Source: an uncultured Phycisphaerales bacterium (GTDB lineage: Bacteria; Planctomycetota; Phycisphaerae; Sedimentisphaerales; Anaerobacaceae). From it: DNA of 8,966 nucleotides. Positions 1 to 5,742 of the stretch are shown piece after piece (the first letter of the stretch is position 1; each line of letters begins with the position of its first letter). The translations under genes and the position numbers were made by a program. The notes under the pieces are model-generated. The model ran no database searches, was not told the origin of the DNA, and saw nothing but the letters and a program-made list of their open reading frames with translations. The stretch covers positions 1 through 8,966 of the forward strand of contig CALEZT010000063.1 in the NCBI GenBank assembly GCA_937927975.1, given 5' to 3'.

Positions 1-45
1 CGAAGATACTGATCCGCACGGACTATTTCATGCAGCCCTGCCGAA

Positions 46-162
46 AGGACACAGAACTCGCTGCTGATCGACTACGAAAAGAGCACGCCGCTGGTCGATG
101 GTCCCAACAAGCGCGGCTTCGACGAATCGTTCATCACCCCGAACTGCCCTACGACGGATCCG
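46..162 (+). pseudogene. Internal fragment of a type I sulfatase (gene remnant)
   Basis: Read in the frame of position 55, this stretch encodes a peptide containing [20 protein letters not shown], followed by [13 protein letters not shown]. The DGPN-x-x-GFD-x-SF pattern is typical of the middle of Cys-type sulfatases, between the GKWHL block and the SPHxPH block. The intact sulfatase at 5743-7215 has the equivalent segment around its VGFDYAW residues. Nothing sulfatase-like remains on either side: the same frame has a TGA at 10-12 and another at 175-177, and the catalytic Cys-x-Pro-x-Arg block is missing. On its right it abuts a transposase remnant in another frame, with the join near 150-165. 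The exact left limit is uncertain; before about position 46 the frame no longer looks coding. This is a broken gene and cannot make an active enzyme. The family call rests on a short motif, so it is moderately confident. Confidence 0.6.
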
Positions 163-298
163 GTACTATCATCATGAGAGGATTCACCAGGGCATCAACA
201 AGATCATCGAGCCACAACACGAAGGGAACCAGGGCGAGATCATCTGCATCGAACGTCTGGGCGGACTGCTGGTATTTTACCATCGCAAAGCGGCGTGA
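162..298 (+). pseudogene. C-terminal remnant of a DDE/integrase-core (rve) transposase
   Basis: The frame ending at the TGA 296-298 encodes a peptide beginning [12 protein letters not shown] and ending [16 protein letters not shown]. The Y-x-x-ER-x-HQG block and the closing RLGGLL-x-x-Y-x-R-x-AA are characteristic of the C-terminal end of integrase-core transposases of the IS3/IS481-like superfamily. The whole catalytic DDE domain and the N-terminal helix-turn-helix are missing, so this is an inactive leftover of an insertion sequence. It starts directly at the end of a sulfatase fragment, which suggests that a deletion or recombination joined the two pieces. I could not identify the terminal inverted repeat of the element downstream with confidence. 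The exact IS family cannot be fixed from about 45 residues. Confidence 0.62.
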
Positions 299-718
299 CG
301 CTCCTCCTTCCGGATCGTGTTTACGGAGGCAGTGCGCGCCGAGGCGTACACGCTGCGTCAGAGACGTCCAACTTGAGTCCCTTTCACTGATGGACGCCCC
401 CCGCCCCCCTGCTTTCACCCCTTATCTTTCGCGCCCATTTCAAAGCTAACAGCCTGGAATCGTTCGAGTTATGCTCCGATGATTTTATGCACCCTACGAC
501 ATTTTGCTACAGTGCCAGCAAAATGCAAGCACGAAGTCCCCGTTTTTCGGTGACTCTGGATGAGCATGCATCTGCGGCTCTGTTTCCCCAGTAGGACACC
601 TCCCTGGGACCGGGAACACTCTCGTTCGAATCACTTATAGAAACTGAGCCCGCCTGCACTTGCGCCGCGACGATAATTGCACCTTGCGGGCGTAGGCACA
701 TCGTCTCCGGGCGGCGGT
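299..718. other. Non-coding stretch downstream of the enolase-superfamily gene
   Basis: No reading frame on either strand in this 420-bp stretch gives a convincing protein; short open frames here are arginine- and serine-rich and lack ribosome-binding sites. It lies between the stop of a + strand transposase remnant and the stop of the - strand enolase-superfamily gene, so both neighbours end here. It holds a C-rich run near 396-410 and a perfect inverted repeat at 500-525. The left part probably includes the trailing end of the insertion sequence whose transposase tail ends at 298, but no terminal repeat could be recognised. No clear Rho-independent terminator is visible. Confidence 0.5.
500..525. 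repeat. Perfect 9-bp inverted repeat with 8-nt loop
   Basis: CATTTTGCT at 500-508 is the exact reverse complement of AGCAAAATG at 517-525, with the 8-nt loop ACAGTGCC. It lies 194 bp beyond the stop of the - strand enolase-superfamily gene. There is no T-run after the stem on either strand, so it is not a standard intrinsic terminator. It may be a protein-binding site, a weak transcription stop or a leftover of a mobile element end. Confidence 0.45.
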
Positions 719-2011
719 TCATCCGGTGAAGAGGGCGTGTGTCCTTATGTAATCAGGGTCGATTCTGACTCCGAGACCCGAGCCGGATGGAACCTTGATG
801 ATTCCATCGATACTCTCGAATCTCTCCGCCTTGTTTTCCACCGGGATGACGGTTCCATTGGCGTCTCTGTGATCGAACATTTTGAACTCATGGTATTCAG
901 CCGCAGCCGGGCATACGGATACCATCTGCAGCATGTAGGCATAGCCCAGACCGCCCCCAGATATATGGGGCGTAATCTGCAGTCCGGCGGCGGCGGCCAT
1001 GCGCGCCACCTTCATGGTTCGGATCATGCCGCCGAAATAGAACAGGTCGGGCTGGACTATTTGAAAGACCTCGTTTCCGATCAGATAACGGAACGCGTGC
1101 ATGCCGAATTCCTCTTCGCCGCCGGCCATCGGAATCCGAAGTGCCTGCTCCACGATCTTCTGCTCCTCGTACCAGTCCCAAGGCAGCGGCTCCTCGTAGA
1201 AGTAGTAGTCGTACTCTTCGAGGATCTTGCCAATCCGGATGGCTTCCTTCACGGAATACGAGCCGTTGCCATCAATCATCAGCACCATATCATCGCCGAA
1301 CTTCTCCCGTGCCATACGAATGAGCTTTTCCGTGCGTCCCGGAGCATTGTCGATATCGGAGGCCAGATTGTCGCCGCGTCCCGCCCGAAGTTTGATTGCC
1401 TTGGCCTGGGTCTTCTCCACATCCTGTGCCATCAACGCCAGAGACATCTCCGGTTCCTTGTTGCGAAAGTCTCCGAGATGGTTGCCCAGATAGATGGAGA
1501 CTCTCGGATTCAGCAGGTCTCCCAGCACGAGCCCCGCCGGCTTGTCGGCGATATTGCCCAACATATCGAGAATGGCAAATTCCAGTGTGGCGATTTGGAC
1601 GCAGAACGGCACCCCCTGGACCTTGACGCTCTCTTCAGCTATCTGGTAGATCAGTCGGTCGAGATCGCGTGCATCCTTGCCCGTGAAGAATGGAATCAGC
1701 CTGTCTGCGAATACAGGATAGCTCTGCTTTGAGATGAACGGATGCCCGACGGATATGCCCTCCGCACCATCCTTGGAGTGCACGCGACAGATGAAGTTGT
1801 CTCGATTTCTCAACAACTCCACGGACTCAATGATCACGGGAGCAGAAAACAGCTCCTGTTTCAGGACAGGTTGTTCAAGTACTCTGTCCAGGATCGCATA
1901 GTCGGTCTTTGGTGTGCGGTGCCCCTGCGCGTGAACAGCGGCGGGAAAAGCCAAAGCTCCAGCAGCCAGGGGCGCACCTTTCAGGAAATTCCGTCGGCTG
2001 GTGTTCATCAT
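719..2011 (-). CDS. Tat-exported mandelate racemase/muconate lactonizing-type enzyme (enolase superfamily)
   Basis: This 430-residue protein belongs to the enolase superfamily, mandelate racemase subgroup, whose members abstract the proton next to a carboxylate, most often to dehydrate sugar acids. The N-terminus has a twin-arginine signal (SRRNFLKG, residues 5-12, with a likely cleavage after AVHA, residue 28). The capping domain covers roughly residues 58-165 and the barrel roughly 170-400. Visible active-site elements are K207-x-R209, metal ligands D247 (IDGNG), E273/E274 (EEPLP) and E299 (GGE), and the Asp-His pair D322 (QPDL) and H349 (TPHISGG). The second Lys of the usual K-x-K pair is Arg here. 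The start is supported by AAGGA at 2018-2022, six bases before the ATG; the adjacent second ATG is possible too. It lies 306 bp downstream of an exported aldo/keto reductase on the same strand. The fold is certain; the substrate is unknown, and a sugar-acid dehydratase role is inference. Confidence 0.93.
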   Translation of the reverse strand: MMNTSRRNFLKGAPLAAGALAFPAAVHAQGHRTPKTDYAILDRVLEQPVLKQELFSAPVIIESVELLRNRDNFICRVHSKDGAEGISVGHPFISKQSYPVFADRLIPFFTGKDARDLDRLIYQIAEESVKVQGVPFCVQIATLEFAILDMLGNIADKPAGLVLGDLLNPRVSIYLGNHLGDFRNKEPEMSLALMAQDVEKTQAKAIKLRAGRGDNLASDIDNAPGRTEKLIRMAREKFGDDMVLMIDGNGSYSVKEAIRIGKILEEYDYYFYEEPLPWDWYEEQKIVEQALRIPMAGGEEEFGMHAFRYLIGNEVFQIVQPDLFYFGGMIRTMKVARMAAAAGLQITPHISGGGLGYAYMLQMVSVCPAAAEYHEFKMFDHRDANGTVIPVENKAERFESIDGIIKVPSGSGLGVRIDPDYIRTHALFTG

Positions 2012-2317
2012 CTTGTATCCTTATGAGGTATGGTTCAGATACTCCCTATCATTTTGTCTACTTCCGCTCTCTTCGCTGATCTTGGACGGCAGTCGATACG
2101 GGCCAATCCGGCGGCGGCCTGTATCTGCGATCCGGTTCACACGTACCGAATGTGTGCCTGGTTGAATCTCCTTGCGCCACCCGGCGCACATGCTCTCTCT
2201 TCAGAGCGAGTCTACGTTTGACCCCGCCCCGACGGTGGTCCAAGGGCCACTTGGCAGGCGCATATTGTCGCGCGGAAACATCAAACCAAGTGGGTCTTCG
2301 ACAAACCAACACGCGCT
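2012..2317. other. Spacer between aldo/keto reductase and enolase-superfamily genes
   Basis: This 306-bp gap lies between two - strand genes and carries the ribosome-binding site AAGGA (2018-2022) of the downstream gene. A short inverted repeat, CCAAG/CTTGG at 2240-2254, lies just past the reductase stop but has no T-run, so a terminator is not established. The reductase frame stays open for 38 more codons after its TAG, down to the TGA at 2201-2203. I could not identify a confident promoter, so it is unclear whether the two genes share a transcript. Confidence 0.45.
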
Positions 2318-3424
2318 CTATCTCTTTGGCAACGTCGCTCCCGCTGTCGGACGGTCAATGATCCCCTTGCGGAAGTACAGACCCTGATTGACGATGGATT
2401 TGCAGCGTGCCTCCAGGCCGTCCAGTACGACATCGTTGTACGGGAGAAACTCGGCGGCAGACCGGACGTTCTCCTCTACCTGCTGTGGATCGTCACATCC
2501 CACGATATTCGTCGCGACCGGCATGGAGAAGTTGTAGAACAACGATTCCCGCATGGTGAGCACGCCTGGCCTATTCGTGGCCATACGCTGCGGCTGCTGA
2601 TCCAGGGGCGGCGGTGTCCAGGTCGAGAGCATCCGACCGCGCGTGGCGACCTTCATCCCGATGATGCCCAGGTTCTTCTCCAAAGCCACAGGCAGCAGTT
2701 GTTCGATGAAGCTGTGCTGGTGTCTGTCCGCGGCGTTGAAGGCCATCAGGAGCGTATCGAAATCGTAGCGATTGATCCCCTCGATCAGCACCTGCGGATC
2801 GTAATGCCCCGTGATGCCCAGGAAGCGGACCACGCCCTGATCACGGGCTTTCTCCAGGGCCTTGATGGCGCCGTCTTTGCCGAAGATCCGGTCGAGTTCC
2901 TCCATCCGTTGGACGTTGTGCAACTGCCAGCAATCGAGATGGTCGGTCTGCAGGCGTCCGAGGCTCTCCTCCAGCAGGCGCATGGAGTCATCGTACGTCC
3001 TCAGGTGCGTCTTGCTCGCCAGGTAGACCTCGGGACGTCGTCGCTTCATGACCATGCCCACGTGGGTTTCGCTCTTGGTATTGCCATACACAGGGGCGGT
3101 ATCGATGTAGTTGACACCCAAATCGATGGCCTTCTCGACGATGGACACCGCCAAATCCGTATCGCCCGACTCGACCATGGCCTGGGCCCCCAGGCTGAAG
3201 ATCCCGACCCGGTGGCCCGTGTGTCCCAGGTTGCGCGTCGGCATCGCGTGAAACGTGCGAGGATTGTACGGCAAAGGACGTCCCTGGGCATCCCGGCCGG
3301 GATGGCCCGATCCCTGTGATTGCGCTTGGGCGGAACGGCCCACCGCGCCCAACGTGGCCACCACCCCAGCGCCTATAAAGACCCGTCGATTCATGGCGAT
3401 GGCGGCATCTTCTCGATGATCCAT
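2318..3424 (-). CDS. Tat-exported aldo/keto reductase
   Basis: This is a NAD(P)H-dependent carbonyl or sugar reductase/dehydrogenase of the aldo/keto reductase superfamily, 368 residues from the chosen start. A twin-arginine signal (NRRVFIGAG, residues 12-20) is followed by a likely cleavage after SAQA (residue 34), so the enzyme should act outside the cytoplasm. The barrel covers about residues 60-340. The catalytic tetrad is visible as D108 and Y113 (IDTAPVYG), K138 (ASKTH) and H169 (QLHN). The segment VGCDDPQQVEENV (308-320) matches the loop that contacts the cofactor phosphate/adenine. The start at 3424 is preferred over an upstream ATG at 3529 because AAAGGA lies 7 bases before it and the longer version adds a non-signal arginine-rich extension; an ATG at 3394, directly before the Tat motif, is an alternative. 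It is divergent from the DUF1593 gene and upstream of the enolase-superfamily gene. The family is clear; the substrate is unknown. Confidence 0.93.
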   Translation of the reverse strand: MDHREDAAIAMNRRVFIGAGVVATLGAVGRSAQAQSQGSGHPGRDAQGRPLPYNPRTFHAMPTRNLGHTGHRVGIFSLGAQAMVESGDTDLAVSIVEKAIDLGVNYIDTAPVYGNTKSETHVGMVMKRRRPEVYLASKTHLRTYDDSMRLLEESLGRLQTDHLDCWQLHNVQRMEELDRIFGKDGAIKALEKARDQGVVRFLGITGHYDPQVLIEGINRYDFDTLLMAFNAADRHQHSFIEQLLPVALEKNLGIIGMKVATRGRMLSTWTPPPLDQQPQRMATNRPGVLTMRESLFYNFSMPVATNIVGCDDPQQVEENVRSAAEFLPYNDVVLDGLEARCKSIVNQGLYFRKGIIDRPTAGATLPKR

Positions 3425-3431
3425 GGCGATA

Positions 3432-3437
3432 TCCTTT
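3432..3437 (-). promoter_or_regulatory. Ribosome-binding site AAAGGA that sets the reductase start
   Basis: AAAGGA on the - strand ends 7 bases before the ATG at 3422-3424. It decides in favour of this start, because the longer in-frame option at 3529 would place this site inside the coding region. Confidence 0.7.
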
Positions 3438-3650
3438 CGGGACCCTGGTTTTGGTCGGTGGAGTCCAGAACGTCGACAAAACGCGAGGCGCCTCGGAATC
3501 CACCGGCTCCCAGGATACCGCTCTTGCATGCGAAGAGCAACACTTCCTCCAGAGGGTTCTGTGAGCCGGTAAGGGCGACGCGAGCACTTGCATCAAGGAC
3601 GCTGCTGTATTACCATGCGAGCGGCACGCGACCCGTCAGATGCATGCAGC

Positions 3651-3662
3651 CATGTGCACATG
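3651..3662. repeat. 12-bp perfect palindrome, possible operator
   Basis: CATGTGCACATG is its own reverse complement. It lies 56 bases before the start codon of the DUF1593 gene, in the divergent region. A second short palindrome, TGCATGCA, lies just upstream at 3641-3648. The position suits a dimeric regulator, but only one copy was noticed and no regulator gene is in the window, so the operator role is inference. Confidence 0.35.
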
Positions 3663-3707
3663 TGCGGGCGAAGAAAAGAGGATACGATGCGCCATCTGGG
3701 CCAATGC

Positions 3708-3712
3708 AGGAG
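3708..3712 (+). promoter_or_regulatory. Ribosome-binding site AGGAG of the DUF1593 gene
   Basis: AGGAG lies 6 bases before the ATG at 3719-3721. It fixes the start there, although the frame is open far upstream with several earlier ATGs, none of which is preceded by as good a site and a signal-like N-terminus. Confidence 0.7.
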
Positions 3713-3718
3713 ACCCCT

Positions 3719-5272
3719 ATGACCGCTGGCAGATTCGTCGAGGCACTGATGACTATCCTGGTTCTTTTCGTGCCGCGTGCCTGGGGCCAGGTCCCCGCGC
3801 AGGAAGGGAAACCGAGATTGATTGTCATGGCCGATATGGGCAATGAGCCGGACGAGGAACAGCAGATGGCCCACATGCTCATGTGCTCCAACATGTTCGA
3901 GGTGGAGGGACTTATTGCCGTAACCGGCAAGTACCTGCGCCCCGAGCATGCGAATCCTTATCGACAGGTCACCCATCCCGAGCTATTCGTCAAGCTGATC
4001 GACGCCTATGCTCAGGTGGTGGGCAATCTTAAGAAGCACGCATCGGGCTGGCCTGATCCCGACTATCTGCAGAGCGTCGTGGCGACGGGCCAGAGGGGTT
4101 ACGGCATCGCCGACGTCAATGTGGGCAACTCCAGTCCCGGCTCAAAGCTCATCATTGAGGCCGTGTCCCGGGACGATCCCCGACCGGTCTGGCTGGTGGC
4201 CAATGCCGGTTCCAATACCCTGGCCCAAGCCCTTGTTGACTACCGGGCAACGCACAATCCGGCTCAGGTCGATGCCTTCGTGGCAAGACTGCGCGTGTTT
4301 GAGAACGGCGCCCAGGACAATGCGGGCGCCTGGATCTGCAGCGAGTTTCCCCGCATTCACTGGATTCGGAGCAACTACCAGACCTACGCCTACGGCGGTC
4401 CGGGTGGAGTGGACGGCGACGTATTTGGCAACCTGGGGCCACACTTCTGGCAGCCGTACGAGTACAGCGCGGTCGGTCAGAACGATTGGCTCAAGGAGCA
4501 CGTTCTGACGGGCCACGGAGCCTTGGGGGACGTCTACCCCGAGCGACGTTTCGGCAATCCTGTAACCGGGCGACTTGGCTTCATGGAAGGCGGCGGCACC
4601 ATCCCTTGGATTGGTCTGGTCAACCGGGGTCTGTTCGACATCGACCACCCCTCCTGGGGCGGCTGGGGCGGACGCTTTACCGCGCACAAGGTCGCCTGCT
4701 TCTGGTCACGTCACGGGGATATTCGCGCCGATGAAGAGAAGGTCGCCCCGTTCTATACATATCGGGAGGTCAGTGACACCTGGACCAGCCCCGCTACCGG
4801 CGAAACCATCAGCGGCGACTACGTCCCGGTCTGGCGCTGGCGACCGGCCATGTACAACGACCTCAAATGCCGCATGGATTGGTGCGTGCAACCCTACGAA
4901 CAGGCCAATCATCATCCGGTCGCCGCGTTCGGCGGCGATACGAACGACAACATTATCCACCTCCGCGTCTCTCCCGGCGACACCGTCGAACTGGATGCCT
5001 CCGCCTCCCGCGATCCGGACGGGGATCCTCTGGACATAGCGTGGTGGCAGTATACCGAGGCCGGCACCTACCCTGGTGAGGTCCATATCCCAATGTCCTC
5101 ACAGGCGAAGACTACGGTTTCGATCCCAACCGGGGCAGCCGGCCGACAGATTCACATCGTTCTGGAAGCGCGCGACAGGAACCCCATCGGCCCGTTGACC
5201 GACTACCGGCGTATCGTGATCGATACCGCGCCAACATACGACCATAACCGGCTATTCAAGCAGAAGAGATGA
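3719..5272 (+). CDS. Secreted DUF1593 protein (Sde182-type nucleoside-hydrolase-like domain plus Ig-like C-terminal domain)
   Basis: The 517-residue protein matches the DUF1593 family, named after Saccharophagus degradans Sde0182: a nucleoside-hydrolase-like domain followed by a beta-sandwich. The N-terminus (residues 1-23, hydrophobic around ALMTILVLFV, then AWG) looks like a Sec signal. The first domain, about residues 31-335, opens with the metal-site region ADMGNEPDEEQQM (38-50); D39 and D45 are present, but the usual second Asp of the DD pair is E46. The segment WLVANAGSNTLAQAL (158-172) is also typical. The C-terminal domain, about 400-502, carries DASASRDPDGDPLDIAWWQY (426-445), a PKD/Ig-like turn of the type that often binds calcium. 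The family is thought to act on or bind carbohydrates, but the reaction is not established. It is divergent from the exported reductase and convergent with the sulfatase genes, which fits a polysaccharide-use locus. Only 148 bp separate its stop from the orphan remnant, with no clear terminator. Confidence 0.9.
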   Translation: MTAGRFVEALMTILVLFVPRAWGQVPAQEGKPRLIVMADMGNEPDEEQQMAHMLMCSNMFEVEGLIAVTGKYLRPEHANPYRQVTHPELFVKLIDAYAQVVGNLKKHASGWPDPDYLQSVVATGQRGYGIADVNVGNSSPGSKLIIEAVSRDDPRPVWLVANAGSNTLAQALVDYRATHNPAQVDAFVARLRVFENGAQDNAGAWICSEFPRIHWIRSNYQTYAYGGPGGVDGDVFGNLGPHFWQPYEYSAVGQNDWLKEHVLTGHGALGDVYPERRFGNPVTGRLGFMEGGGTIPWIGLVNRGLFDIDHPSWGGWGGRFTAHKVACFWSRHGDIRADEEKVAPFYTYREVSDTWTSPATGETISGDYVPVWRWRPAMYNDLKCRMDWCVQPYEQANHHPVAAFGGDTNDNIIHLRVSPGDTVELDASASRDPDGDPLDIAWWQYTEAGTYPGEVHIPMSSQAKTTVSIPTGAAGRQIHIVLEARDRNPIGPLTDYRRIVIDTAPTYDHNRLFKQKR

Positions 5273-5420
5273 GCGGACCTTGGGACATAGCAACGTTCAT
5301 GGCTGGCGGCTCCTGCCAATGCACAACACTGGAAGTCCCCTAACCTCGCATAGTCGTTGGAGGAGGATACTGGCCTGCCTCCCGCCGGCCCGTTACCGTA
5401 ATTGCTCCCAGACAAGGAAT

Positions 5421-5681
5421 TCACTCGGTCGTGCTGCAAGCAGGTGGATTCGCGGCGGCGTTGGACCGCCGGAAGAGTTCATCGCGGAGCTTCTTGGCAT
5501 TGGCCTTGAAGGTATCCTCGTTTCTCTGCTCAATCGCGATCGACCCCATGCCATCATCTCCGAAGTCGTCGAGGGTGGCACCGAACGTCCCGAGAAACGC
5601 GACGTAGGTCGCAGCATCCGACCAGTCTACTCTGCCATAGATGTACTTGCCGCCGACGAAGATCTTCCCGAGGTGGCTCTT
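5421..5681 (-). pseudogene. Start-less orphan coding remnant, function unknown
   Basis: On the - strand this frame encodes 86 residues that look like genuine protein: it begins KSHLGKIFVGGKYIYG, has a middle reading WSDAATYVAFLGTFGATLDD, and ends with a charged helix-like stretch (NAKKLRDELFRRS, residues 61-73) and the stop at 5421-5423. It is closed upstream by an in-frame TAG at 5682-5684, and the frame contains only one internal ATG, which would give fewer than 45 residues without a clear ribosome-binding site. The mix of acidic, aromatic and glycine residues differs from the arginine- and serine-rich peptides of shadow frames here. It follows the sulfatase at 5743 on the same strand by 61 bases. 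I do not recognise the family. The likely reading is the C-terminal part of a gene that lost its front end by deletion or by stop or frameshift mutations. Confidence 0.5.
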
Positions 5682-5742
5682 CTACAATAGGCGACAATGC
5701 GAAACGGCAGATGCTCATGCAGTCGCAAGGCGTCTCAAGTAT

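Larger units (their letters stand above)
3425..3718. promoter_or_regulatory. Divergent intergenic region carrying both gene starts
   Basis: This 294-bp region separates the - strand aldo/keto reductase from the + strand DUF1593 gene, so promoters for both must lie here or nearby. On the + strand, TTGCAT (3588-3593) and TACCAT (3611-3616) are spaced by 17 bases and could be a weak sigma-70-like promoter for the DUF1593 gene, but the match is poor. A 12-bp palindrome at 3651-3662 lies just downstream of this candidate. The long open frames here are antisense or extended readings without ribosome-binding sites. Confidence 0.4.

Noticed and set aside
393..420. C-rich run as a possible G-quadruplex on the - strand
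   Set aside because: There are only three G-tracts in a row on the - strand (one of four, two of six), so a stable three-tier four-tract quadruplex is not clearly possible; it is recorded only as a composition oddity.
677..1732. A 351-codon open frame on the + strand across the enolase-superfamily gene
   Set aside because: It is antisense to a gene with complete active-site motifs, signal peptide and ribosome-binding site; its own product shows no recognisable motif. Long antisense frames are common in GC-rich coding DNA.
2240..2254. CCAAG/CTTGG inverted repeat as the reductase terminator
   Set aside because: The stem is only 5 bp and no T-run follows on the - strand.
2988..3596. A 202-codon - strand frame overlapping the reductase and the divergent region
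   Set aside because: It is an alternative frame of the reductase gene, arginine- and glycine-rich, with no motif and no ribosome-binding site.
3320..3718. A 133-residue N-terminal extension of the DUF1593 protein, since the frame is open upstream
   Set aside because: The extension overlaps the reductase 5' end, is low in family-like sequence, and would bury the signal peptide; AGGAG directly before 3719 supports the shorter start.
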